A stretch of 64,000 nucleotides of DNA from Planctomycetaceae bacterium (lineage in GTDB: Bacteria; Planctomycetota; Planctomycetia; Pirellulales; Pirellulaceae), in contig JAIYDN010000108.1 of the NCBI GenBank assembly GCA_027487485.1, positions 124,001 to 188,000 on the forward strand. Reading direction: 5' to 3'. This document shows positions 9,793-17,705 of the stretch, one piece after another. Below the pieces are notes generated by a model, which made no database searches, was not told where the DNA came from, and saw only the letters and a program-made list of their open reading frames with translations. The position numbers and the translations under genes are program-made. How positions within the stretch are numbered: the stretch's first letter is position 1; every line of letters begins with the position of its first letter.

Positions 9793-9887
9793 TGTTGCCT
9801 CTCATTGAGCAGGAACGCGTTGCTTCAAACACTGCCAACCGGTTTGGGCGGCAGCGGACGCTTCACAGGTGATCCGATGTTTCCAAT

Positions 9888-10743
9888 TTCCGCGTGGCGT
9901 CCTTGCCGGCGGAAATGGTGTCTACCTTAAAATTTGACGGGACCTACTTGTCGCTGTCGGAGGTACTGACATTAGCAACTCCGAACAAGACATCGAACGC
10001 GGTGGCAGAATCGATGGAGCCGGCTGCTGATTCATTGACCGCGGATTCGAAGCGATCAAAGTTCTCGTAGAGAACGTGCTGTTCTACTTCGAGTTTCTTT
10101 TCGAGTGTATCGGCGAGCACAAGCGCTCGTTGGATGTCATCGTCGCTCGGAAGCGAGTTGCCACCGTTGCGGAACTTGATGGTTTCAGCAACCGTTTCAA
10201 TGCTCTGCAAACGAGTCTCGAGTTTCGCGATCACGTTTTTTCGATCACGCATGGCGTTCTCCAGCAGCCCCATGTTCTTCTCCAACTCAGCAACTGCCGT
10301 TTTCTTGGACTCAAGCAACTCATTGCTGAGGCGATATGCATCCAAGCGGCGGTTCAGTTCTACGCCAAGATTGGCGGAATTGGAGGTGCTAACCATGTGA
10401 ACATTTGAGCCACCAGGCAGACGGCTACGAATTGCCGCCATTTCGTTTTTCTCCGCGTTAAGCTTGTCAGAGAGCTTTTCGATTGCCGTCTTTCCTCGTT
10501 TGACGTCGACCGAGATTTCCGCGACTTTGCGCTGGCTTGCGATCATCGCCTTCTTAGCATCGTCGGTCATCAACTGAAGCTTGGCCTTCTTAACACTGAA
10601 CGGAATTTGTCCGTCGATTGCTTCGATTGCTCCATCGCGTCCCACTCGAAAATAGTCCCATGCGTCGCGCGTCCCGATCAACGCTACGGCAGCACCCGCG
10701 ACCAAAATTACCCCTGCAAATATCGTCTTCATAAGATACTCCA
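9888..10743. repeat. Left direct repeat bracketing the RtcB island
   Basis: About 0.85 kb including coiled-coil paralogue B and its 3' flank (TGGCGTCCTTGCCGG). It is nearly identical to 17706-18565 in the same orientation, including third-position bases, so it is a recent duplication. Exact ends were judged by eye. Confidence 0.85.
9944..10732 (-). CDS. Membrane-anchored coiled-coil protein, 262 aa (paralogue B)
   Basis: Hydrophobic N-terminal helix (TIFAGVILVAGAAVALIG), then TRDAWDYFRVGRDG, coiled-coil helices and the conserved AAIRSRLPGGSNVHM segment. The start is set at the ATG at 10732 because GGAG lies just upstream and the near-identical gene at 17765-18553 begins at the same codon; a longer frame to 10768 exists. 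About nine in ten residues match that copy, so they are a recent duplicate. Function unknown. Confidence 0.78.
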   Translation of the reverse strand: MKTIFAGVILVAGAAVALIGTRDAWDYFRVGRDGAIEAIDGQIPFSVKKAKLQLMTDDAKKAMIASQRKVAEISVDVKRGKTAIEKLSDKLNAEKNEMAAIRSRLPGGSNVHMVSTSNSANLGVELNRRLDAYRLSNELLESKKTAVAELEKNMGLLENAMRDRKNVIAKLETRLQSIETVAETIKFRNGGNSLPSDDDIQRALVLADTLEKKLEVEQHVLYENFDRFESAVNESAAGSIDSATAFDVLFGVANVSTSDSDK

Positions 10744-11090
10744 ACCTTGTTATTGAACTGCATTTCATTGGGAACGAGGCACTTTGCCAGTTCCCTCCTA
10801 AGGAGCTAACGAAGGTTCGTACAACTTATTCCCCGGAAGTTCTGGATTTCTCAATCGCAATTATTTTCCAGCCAAAATCGCAGGATGACTGGCTGATGGG
10901 GTAACGTTCTCGCGTTTTTGGAAGCAGCAATCCCGGCAGGTAAAAGACGTACGACGCTCGCCCAATTCCCAACAACAAGGTCATTTCATGGACTTTGCTT
11001 TTCTCAAAGATATGCCTTTGGTATCAAAAGGGATTCTTAGATTTACCCGCATCGTTATCTTCGACCTGTGGAATAGGTATATTTGGCGAG

Positions 11091-11942
11091 ATGAAACACA
11101 CCAAGAGAACTCGAGATCAGTTGACAGAGACAAAACGCACCGGCCGGTCTGACAATAGAGTGTCTAACGAATCTACCCCAAAAACTGCGATTGATCTTGT
11201 CGCACTTGTTAAGGCCGCATACCAGCAGGCAGAGAAAGCCCAGATTCATTGCGCTTACACCACCGATTCCCGGCAACTAAATGGGCCTTACAACTTCAAT
11301 CATTCATCCTCCCTTGCTTCAGGTAGAGCTTCGCATCTCGATCCCCTGCTCATCGTTCAGAAAGATCGAGCCGACGGCCTTAAGGAAATTCGAGAGAATT
11401 TTGTTGATCGTGTAGAGGAGCACTGCTGGATATTCATTCCTCAGCTCAAGATTTGGATCGACGACACAACGACTGTTTCTGCCGGTAGTGTTGGGTCTGA
11501 CCTATTCCTACGTGTTAAGCTTTTGCAGACTTTCCCAGAGATAGAAGTATTTCATACCCATCCAGATGGTCTTTACGCTGCATTGCATGCTGAAGGAGAG
11601 CTTTCAAGTCATCACCGACTAATCGCGCCGACACCAAGCCTCGGGGACCAGTTTGGCGCAGCGATGATTGAGGATCTCGGTGGGCCCAACTGTAGCCTCA
11701 AGAGCCATATTATTAGCTATCACGGGGTGACCTCGTACCAGCAAACCAAGGAATTTCGTAGGGATGCTGGTATGAGAGGAGGCTCGTTTCAATGGGATTT
11801 CAATTCGGTAGACCGCACAGCCCCGGCTTGTAAAGAGATCTCTCGAATCTGTAGTGCAATGGAAGATTCAGTTCCTTGTATTCGCGCAGATGGTTCTAAG
11901 ACAGCTACATGGTTGATTCGGTTCACCCCATTCGAAGAATAA
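11091..11942 (+). CDS. JAB/MPN-like protein, 283 aa
   Basis: The core (about residues 140-195) contains EVFHTHPDG followed later by PTPSLGDQFGA, that is His155-x-His157 and Ser183-x-x-Asp186. This matches the order of metal ligands in JAB/JAMM metalloproteases, although the spacer between HxH and SxxD is longer than usual (about 25 residues). The upstream catalytic Glu is not obvious. The ATG at 11091 has GGCGAG just upstream; a longer frame begins at 10995. It precedes the RtcB-like gene on the same strand by about 280 bases. A deubiquitinase-like or amidohydrolase activity would be a guess; JAB assignment is moderate. Confidence 0.6.
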   Translation: MKHTKRTRDQLTETKRTGRSDNRVSNESTPKTAIDLVALVKAAYQQAEKAQIHCAYTTDSRQLNGPYNFNHSSSLASGRASHLDPLLIVQKDRADGLKEIRENFVDRVEEHCWIFIPQLKIWIDDTTTVSAGSVGSDLFLRVKLLQTFPEIEVFHTHPDGLYAALHAEGELSSHHRLIAPTPSLGDQFGAAMIEDLGGPNCSLKSHIISYHGVTSYQQTKEFRRDAGMRGGSFQWDFNSVDRTAPACKEISRICSAMEDSVPCIRADGSKTATWLIRFTPFEE

Positions 11943-11988
11943 TCGCTGACATCGACGTTGTTCTTGGTTGGGTTGCCTCTATTCATGA

Positions 11989-12237
11989 TTGGAACCAGAC
12001 CAACAGCAGAGTGCCGCATCCGATATTTTTTGGGGAATCCAAAAGAAAACAGGGAACATCTTTCCACTGCATACGTTCTTTGACTTAGCAGCTCGGCGAT
12101 TTATGCAAGGGAATGCCATCAGAATGGTTAGCAGTTTGAAAGACCTACATTGCATGATCTCGGTCACAGTTGATTTGGGCCGGTGCACTTTTCGTAGCGT
12201 TCAATTAAAAGGTGGTATGGAAAATGGAAATAGTTAA
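11989..12237 (+). CDS. Possible small protein, 82 aa (uncertain)
   Basis: Open frame filling the gap between the JAB-like and RtcB-like genes and overlapping the RtcB start by 14 bases. The only upstream start is a TTG directly after a stop; the first ATG would give only about 43 residues. Composition is protein-like (Leu, Val, Phe, Arg mixed). No family recognised. It may be the remainder of a small gene in the same operon or chance. Confidence 0.28.
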   Translation: MEPDQQQSAASDIFWGIQKKTGNIFPLHTFFDLAARRFMQGNAIRMVSSLKDLHCMISVTVDLGRCTFRSVQLKGGMENGNS

Positions 12238-13150
12238 TCTTTCTTCAGAGCCGATCGGCAGGCTTCATTCTTGGATTCCACATAGTTTGCGTGCGGAAAA
12301 GGTCGTTTTTCTTCCTGACGCTTGTCCTGGAAAATCTCCGTTACCTACGGGCACAGTCGTTTTAACAAGACAGGACGATTGGCGTCAGTTCGCAATTTCG
12401 GATTGTGGTTGTGGGATGCGACTTTTGAGATCTAGTCTGTCTCCGTCTGAATTGGATCGTTCAAGATGGGATCGCGTTGCAAACATTCTGCGAGGCAACA
12501 AAGGTGGCCTCGGTGACCTTGGCGGCGGCAATCACTTTCTGGACGCACTTGAACCCTACGACGACGGGCCAATGCACTTCTTGATTCACACTGGATCGCG
12601 GAATGAATCGGGGCATGTTGACGCATACATCGAAAATCCAGCTCGTTTTGACCAAGAATTTGATCGCGTCGTCAAGTGGGCGGCTGACAATCGTGCAGCT
12701 ATCCATGATGCTCTGGCTCGCGTGTTTGGCGAGTTAGAAGTCGTCCTGGATTTGCCGCATAATACGTATGAAATCCTTAATGACGGAGCAGTAATCATTC
12801 GGAAGGGCTCTGTTTTCGTTACGCCTGGTGAACTATCCGTTTTGCCCTCCCACATGTCCGGTGACGTCGTACTTGTTCGAGCTACAGAACGTGTTGGAGA
12901 AATCCTAAACTCGATCAGTCACGGAACCGGACGAAAGATGTCGCGAAGTGACTGCAAGCCATTGGCCGACAGTTTTGACTTCGACGCGTTGAGGCGGAAA
13001 ATATTGATTCCAACCGACGTATACGATTCATCATTGCGTACAGATGGACCATTCGCGTACCGCGACCTCGACGAATGTCTCGCATTGATCGAACATTATG
13101 TAGCAACCGAAACGCGATTCAGTGTGATCGGGTACATGGGACACCTTTGA
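12224..13150 (+). CDS. rtcB: RtcB-type 3'-phosphate RNA ligase, compact form, 308 aa
   Basis: All RtcB active-site blocks are present in order: DCGCGM with Cys63, LGGGNHF with Asn103 and His104, IHTGSRN with His122, LPHNTYE with His179, IRKGS, and SHGTGR with His233, the predicted guanylylated His. The family joins 2',3'-cyclic phosphate or 3'-phosphate RNA ends to 5'-OH ends using GTP and Mn2+. At 308 residues it is shorter than classical RtcB (about 400-480). The ATG at 12224 has AAAAGGTGG eight bases upstream. It sits between a JAB-like and a DUF3841 gene, not next to rtcA or an archease, so the role is more likely RNA repair in an accessory setting than tRNA splicing. Confidence 0.88.
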   Translation: MEIVNLSSEPIGRLHSWIPHSLRAEKVVFLPDACPGKSPLPTGTVVLTRQDDWRQFAISDCGCGMRLLRSSLSPSELDRSRWDRVANILRGNKGGLGDLGGGNHFLDALEPYDDGPMHFLIHTGSRNESGHVDAYIENPARFDQEFDRVVKWAADNRAAIHDALARVFGELEVVLDLPHNTYEILNDGAVIIRKGSVFVTPGELSVLPSHMSGDVVLVRATERVGEILNSISHGTGRKMSRSDCKPLADSFDFDALRRKILIPTDVYDSSLRTDGPFAYRDLDECLALIEHYVATETRFSVIGYMGHL

Positions 13151-13153
13151 CAA
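13102..13153. repeat. Duplicated RtcB 3' end, source copy
   Basis: The last about 50 bases of the RtcB-like gene, containing AACGCGATTC and GTGATCGGG. They recur, about 84% identical, at 13832-13883 downstream of the DUF3841 gene. Confidence 0.75.
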
Positions 13154-13195
13154 ACACGCGTTCGCTCGTTTAAGGACTAGGAAAGGAAATAGGGA

Positions 13196-13801
13196 ATGAA
13201 GCTGTGGACAGTACAACCGATTTCAGTTTGGCACCAAATTGAGGCCGATGGCCGAGCGCTCGTGGATCGCTTCCAAGTCAATGACAGCGGCCACGTGTGC
13301 GAAAGTTATCGATGGTTAATTTATCAGCTGAGCTATCGAATCAAGGATTCAAAAGGTTGGCACCCCTGGTTTGCGTATTGCGCAAAGCCCGATTTGCGTC
13401 GAAAGCAATATGATCGCCCGCAGGGTAAGCATGTCATGATCGAGTTCGAGCCGCCGGAGGACGAGGTGGTATCGTTTTCCACTTGGGCATGGTGCAAAAT
13501 ATACTCGGGCCATTACCTCTCGGTCTCGCGCGCAGATGAACTCGCGTGGCAGACGAGGTTTCGGCAATCCACGGGAGTAGCCTATGAGGATATGTATTTT
13601 CATGAGATTGTCACTGGGCTTCCCCAAACTTGGCAAGTGGAAATAGAAGCCAGTTGGTTGCGGCTCTTTCAGCCGGATTTACCAGCCCGCTCATGGGAAT
13701 ACGGAGCCAAATCAGTGACACGCGAAGCCGTCGTCGAACAGCTCCATTCCGACTGGATCAAAGATGTTAAAATCTTTCAGGGCCGATGTGCAAAATACTG
13801 A
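13196..13801 (+). CDS. DUF3841 domain protein, 201 aa
   Basis: Begins with MKLWTVQP, the usual N-terminus of DUF3841 proteins, and keeps the family's aromatic-rich pattern (YRWLIYQL, WHPWFAYC, WAWCKIYSG, SWLRLFQPD). No signal peptide or membrane segment; no catalytic motif known to me. Start supported by AGGAAAGGAAATAGGG upstream. Lies 45 bases after the RtcB-like gene on the same strand, so co-transcription is likely. It is flanked on both sides by copies of the RtcB 3' end, suggesting it was inserted or duplicated there. Confidence 0.75.
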   Translation: MKLWTVQPISVWHQIEADGRALVDRFQVNDSGHVCESYRWLIYQLSYRIKDSKGWHPWFAYCAKPDLRRKQYDRPQGKHVMIEFEPPEDEVVSFSTWAWCKIYSGHYLSVSRADELAWQTRFRQSTGVAYEDMYFHEIVTGLPQTWQVEIEASWLRLFQPDLPARSWEYGAKSVTREAVVEQLHSDWIKDVKIFQGRCAKY

Positions 13802-13831
13802 GCCGTTGATGTTTGTCTGACGATGCCGCAA

Positions 13832-13883
13832 AGCAACCCAAACGCGATTCAGCGTGATCGGGCATATGGCACACCCTCGACAA
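13832..13883. repeat. Duplicated RtcB 3' end, second copy
   Basis: Matches 13102-13153 with about eight differences in 50 bases but is not part of an open ligase frame. It is either a relic of a second RtcB gene or the far border of an inserted block. Confidence 0.75.
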
Positions 13884-13905
13884 TCTCAAGCAATTTATAG
13901 CGACA

Positions 13906-15738
13906 ATGACAATCGAAAAAATTTTCACAAAAGCGATTGCCGAAGAGATCTTCCGAACCAATTTTGAGGAGGCGGAGTTAAGTCAATTCACGGCCATCGA
14001 AGAGGATGCTGCGTGGGTGTTGCATTTTTTCGAGGGAGGCAGTCTCAATCTGGGAGGACTTAAGGAGATTTCGGATTCGGTGGCCGAGGTCCTTTCGAAT
14101 TACAAAGTGAACTTGTGGCTGGACGGCTTGCGAGACCTGTCCGATTCGGCCGCTGTAAGCCTAAGTAAGCATGAGGGCAACCTCTCATTGGACAGTATCA
14201 CCTGCGTAACCGATCAAGTAGCCGAGAGTCTTGGTCGGCACGTGGGTAGTCTCAATATTGGCTTGACGAGTATTTCCGACGAAGTAGCCAAAAGTCTAAG
14301 CAAACATCGAGGCACCCTCCATCTCCCAGACCTCATTTGTTTATCGGATGAAGCGGCTGAATCTTTTTCCAATCATGTGGGTTTGCTTACTCTGGATGGA
14401 ATTGAAACGCTCTCCGATGCCGCTACTGAAAGCTTAAGCCAACACGAAGGGGAGCTTTCGCTTACGGGCCTATCCACTTTGTCCGATTCGCGAGGCCATT
14501 TGCTATTGGCTGCCAGACTCGCCGGAAAAGACGACCAATTGAATTTTTTTAAATTGAATCATCTGTCTGTGCAGGCCGGCTCCAAACTTTGCAAACACCA
14601 ACATCGACTGTACCTTAGCGGTCTGCTGGAACTTTCGGATGAATTAACGCAAGTTCTGGCAAAGCACAATGGCCGAGGGCTTGCCTTTGATAAGCTCACG
14701 AGTCTTTCCACAATCGGAGCGATATCGCTTTCGGAGTACCGAGGTGACCTCTCATTTGGCGGCCTTTCTAGCATATCTGTAGCTACCGCAAAGGCACTAT
14801 CGAAACACGCTGGCGAAGCTCTTTCGCTGGCAGGACTGAAAGACCTGAGCGATGAAGTCGCAACAGAGCTCGGTTTTCATGTGGGTGAACTTTACTTGGC
14901 TGGTTTGAATAAAATCTCCGACGCTGCGGCGATCGGCCTTGCACGGCACAATGGGCCACTCTATTTGTCGGGGCTCTTGGAAATTTCGGAAGCGGTAGCG
15001 AAGCAGTTGAGTAAACACGTTGGCGAACTTTTCTTGTGGGGCTTGACTGAGATCTCAGATGTAGTTGCGCTCGAACTTGCACGGCATAAGGGGTATCTCG
15101 GTCTAAGTTATCTAACGGCTATTTCAGATAATGCAGCGAAGTACTTGAGTGGGCATGTTGGCGGTCTTTCCCTTGCCGGTCTGACCACATTGTCGGATGC
15201 TGCTGCTGGGGCGCTTGCAAATTACAACGGCCAACTTAGTCTGGCCGGGTTAACGTGCTTATCGGATAATGCGGGGAACATAGCTCTTGCAAGAAAACTG
15301 GTGAGGCCTAAGGGGGCGGCTTGGTTTCCTAACCTATGCGACCTTTCTGTGTCAGCGGCATTGGAACTAGCAAAAAACAAAGGGGCTCTATGCATGAATG
15401 CCCTGACCAGTTTGTCCGACGAGTTGGCAGAAAGTCTCTGTCGCGGACACAAGGGTCGCATCGAGCTCAACGGCCTACTTGAGCTATCGGATAACGCAGC
15501 TGCAAGTCTGAGCCAAAACGATGGCTCGCTGGAACTGAATGGTCTAACGCAACTGACGGACCTTGCAGCCGAAAATCTGAGTCCAATGAAAAGAGGGCTG
15601 TTTTTGGATGGCCTACGAAATCTTTCGGATCAAGCCGCCCTGGCCCTTGCAAAACACCCCGGCCCCTTGTCCATCAATCTACGTAGGATTTCTGAAAGCG
15701 CCGCCTCGATTCTCCGAAGGCACGCTTCATTAGGATAG
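13906..15738 (+). CDS. Leucine-rich solenoid repeat protein, 610 aa
   Basis: After about 45 residues without repeats, almost the whole protein is a tandem array of a unit of about 20-23 residues. The consensus is LSDxxAxxLSKHxGxLxLxGL; more than 20 units are visible (GLKDLSDEVATELGFHVGEL, GLNKISDAAAIGLARHNGPL and so on). This is a leucine-rich-repeat-like right-handed solenoid, typical of planctomycete cytoplasmic repeat proteins and probably used for protein binding. There are two irregular units (around residues 195 and 460). No signal peptide. It starts 22 bases after the duplicated RtcB end, so it may share transcription with the RtcB/DUF3841 genes. Confidence 0.85.
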   Translation: MTIEKIFTKAIAEEIFRTNFEEAELSQFTAIEEDAAWVLHFFEGGSLNLGGLKEISDSVAEVLSNYKVNLWLDGLRDLSDSAAVSLSKHEGNLSLDSITCVTDQVAESLGRHVGSLNIGLTSISDEVAKSLSKHRGTLHLPDLICLSDEAAESFSNHVGLLTLDGIETLSDAATESLSQHEGELSLTGLSTLSDSRGHLLLAARLAGKDDQLNFFKLNHLSVQAGSKLCKHQHRLYLSGLLELSDELTQVLAKHNGRGLAFDKLTSLSTIGAISLSEYRGDLSFGGLSSISVATAKALSKHAGEALSLAGLKDLSDEVATELGFHVGELYLAGLNKISDAAAIGLARHNGPLYLSGLLEISEAVAKQLSKHVGELFLWGLTEISDVVALELARHKGYLGLSYLTAISDNAAKYLSGHVGGLSLAGLTTLSDAAAGALANYNGQLSLAGLTCLSDNAGNIALARKLVRPKGAAWFPNLCDLSVSAALELAKNKGALCMNALTSLSDELAESLCRGHKGRIELNGLLELSDNAAASLSQNDGSLELNGLTQLTDLAAENLSPMKRGLFLDGLRNLSDQAALALAKHPGPLSINLRRISESAASILRRHASLG

Positions 15739-15746
15739 CGACTAAA

Positions 15747-15772
15747 ACACGCACGCGTGGCGGGTTTTTTGT
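15747..15772 (+). terminator. Possible intrinsic terminator after the repeat protein gene
   Basis: CACGCACGCGTG can form a short stem (CACGC/GCGTG) and is followed by GCGGGTTTTTTG. It lies nine bases after the stop at 15738 in the correct orientation. Stem is short, so moderate support. Confidence 0.5.
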
Positions 15773-16063
15773 TGGCGTGTTCGGGGCAGCCAGCTTGCCC
15801 AGGGGCCGAGCCTTTTAGTAACTTTCCAAGTTGTCTCGGGCCGACTCTTTGCGGAATATAAAACATGTGGTCAAATCATTGCGTCGACTGAGGAGAAGTG
15901 CACCACCTCGCCCTGCTCGACTTGGCGATGATTTGTTCCCGATACCGAGCTCATTGACTACGCGATAAAATCTCCTTCGAGCTTTCTCTTTTAGGTGCCT
16001 GCGTCGCAGGATCGGCAGCCTCGGCCCCAGTGGGCGACTATCCTTGATAATCTCAGGCTAACG

Positions 16064-16873
16064 TTAAGGAAGTAACTCTGCGATCTCGGGACTGTAGGCC
16101 ATTAAAGTTTGATAACCTAATTCCTTAAGCTTTGGAATCCTATGGGAAAGAAGCGCATATCCGATTGCCACTGCACTGGCATTATCTGACTTCGCGAGGT
16201 ACTGCTCTGCCGCGTTCAAACAAAGATCAGCGGCTTCTTCAAAAAGCGCGGCGCTTAACAGAGCAGCCCTTTGCACCGTTTCCTGCGAAATTAAATGACC
16301 GTGGGTTTCCTTAACATAGGGCTCTAAATCAGTTCTCTCTATCGTCTGCTGACAAAAGTCTCTAAGTTTGCTAAAATCATGCGGTGCCGCAACTAACTCT
16401 TGCGCCAGTTCGATAGCCCTCGCCGTATCCAGATCGAGAAGCAGCTCAATCGCGTTGACTCGGAAAGACTCATCAGGATCATATCGAACAACCCCGACAG
16501 CAGTGGATAGAGCAAGGAGAGGGTTTTCGCGGCAAAGATGCAGAAGCATGTCCTCCCTGACAGTAGAGTCTGAATCATTGAGGCTCACCTCAATCACCAA
16601 ATCAGCCAGTGCTGAATTGTGGCGAACGATAGCATATACCGCGGCCTGACGAATCTCAAACTGGTCTGCAGAAACAGCGATACCAGCGATGACTCCCTGA
16701 ACAGCAGGCTGATCACCAAAATATTTACTAAGATCCGTGATGTCAGAATTACGAAGCATAGTCCCTCTTTCGGCGGCATGCACCGGTATGCTCTGGGGCT
16801 CAAGCCGACGCTCAGCATCTTTAGCGCCGATTGCTCCATGTAGTAGTTCTTGAAAATTGTAATGCTGGTTCAT
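16064..16873 (-). CDS. HEAT-like helical repeat protein, 269 aa
   Basis: Alpha-helical throughout, with paired helices that repeat about every 30-35 residues (FEIRQAAVYAIVRHNSALAD, STVREDMLLHLCRENPLLAL, SFRVNAIELLLDLDTARAIE), the pattern of HEAT/PBS-lyase repeats. No signal peptide. I set the start at the ATG at 16873; a GTG at 16924 would add 17 residues and neither has a strong ribosome site. Convergent with the solenoid repeat gene. Likely a protein-binding scaffold; no enzymatic motif. Confidence 0.65.
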   Translation of the reverse strand: MNQHYNFQELLHGAIGAKDAERRLEPQSIPVHAAERGTMLRNSDITDLSKYFGDQPAVQGVIAGIAVSADQFEIRQAAVYAIVRHNSALADLVIEVSLNDSDSTVREDMLLHLCRENPLLALSTAVGVVRYDPDESFRVNAIELLLDLDTARAIELAQELVAAPHDFSKLRDFCQQTIERTDLEPYVKETHGHLISQETVQRAALLSAALFEEAADLCLNAAEQYLAKSDNASAVAIGYALLSHRIPKLKELGYQTLMAYSPEIAELLP

Positions 16874-16924
16874 AGTCGTCACCGTCGCTTCCTTCAGATC
16901 GAACTCCAACTTCGGGAACGCCAC

Positions 16925-17249
16925 CTGTTCTACCTATTACGTTGAAGTCTTGACTCATTCGGATTTCAATTCAGCAGTCGTTTTTACCACATTATTCATA
17001 TAAAAGGAATCTGCTGCATCCATAACCTTCTGGGGATTTGATAGCCCACGGGGCCTTACCGATTAACGTGTCTATCAGATAATGCGGGGAACATAGCTCG
17101 TGCAAGAAAACTGGTGAGGTCTAAGGGGGCAGCTTGGTTTCCTAACCTACGCTGTTTACGGAACTGCGTTGCAGAGTGGTTTTAGAGTCGTGAGACTTGC
17201 TCAAGATCCGGCTAGATTCGGATCCTTAGCAGGATCCACTACGACTAAC
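16925..17249. other. Intergenic region with a relic of the solenoid gene
   Basis: No intact gene. 17063-17152 is a copy of part of the solenoid repeat gene (listed separately); the rest shows nothing recognisable. Confidence 0.6.
17063..17152 (+). pseudogene. 90-bp relic of the solenoid repeat gene
   Basis: About 92% identical to 15250-15339 inside the intact gene (shared runs GATAATGCGGGGAACATAGC and GCAAGAAAACTGGTGAGG). Outside these borders similarity stops. It is the remainder of a second repeat gene or of a gene-conversion donor. Confidence 0.8.
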
Positions 17250-17594
17250 CTAGTTCGTATGATTCTCATCCAAGAATTCGCGTACAAATTGTGGAAGTTC
17301 ATCAAAATCCAAATACCTCAACTCACTTGTGAATCCGCCGTCTGTCGCGAGATACCAACTTTCGACAAGATATCCAGAGTCACCGACTAAGGATTCGTAA
17401 AACTCTTGGCTTAATCCGTCGCTCCCAGAAACCACTTTGACGATTTTGCCACCTTCCCAATAAACGTTGCACCGCGTTGGTTCGTAAGGGTTGCAGTCGG
17501 AAGGCCCATTTCCTAATTCCAAGGCACGATTCATGGCTCTTAGGCGTGCTTCTGAGGGACGCCTACTGCGATCATCCTGGCCATCAAACTCCAT
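17250..17594 (-). CDS. Small hypothetical protein, 114 aa
   Basis: Cytoplasmic-looking, mixed alpha/beta, with CNVYWEGGKIVKVVSG and a C-terminal acidic helix (FDELPQFVREFLDE). The ATG at 17594 has AAGGA eight bases upstream and is preferred to the longer frame from 17684. No family recognised; such small beta proteins are often immunity or inhibitor-like, but nothing here proves it. It is the last gene before the right direct repeat. Confidence 0.55.
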   Translation of the reverse strand: MEFDGQDDRSRRPSEARLRAMNRALELGNGPSDCNPYEPTRCNVYWEGGKIVKVVSGSDGLSQEFYESLVGDSGYLVESWYLATDGGFTSELRYLDFDELPQFVREFLDENHTN

Positions 17595-17705
17595 TGACAA
17601 ATATCCTTTCCGGGGCACTTTTCTGAGCTGATTTACGTCGTACCGATTTGGTGTCTTTTGCGAAACTTGTTTCGGATTACACAATGATTGTTCTAGACAA
17701 ACTCC

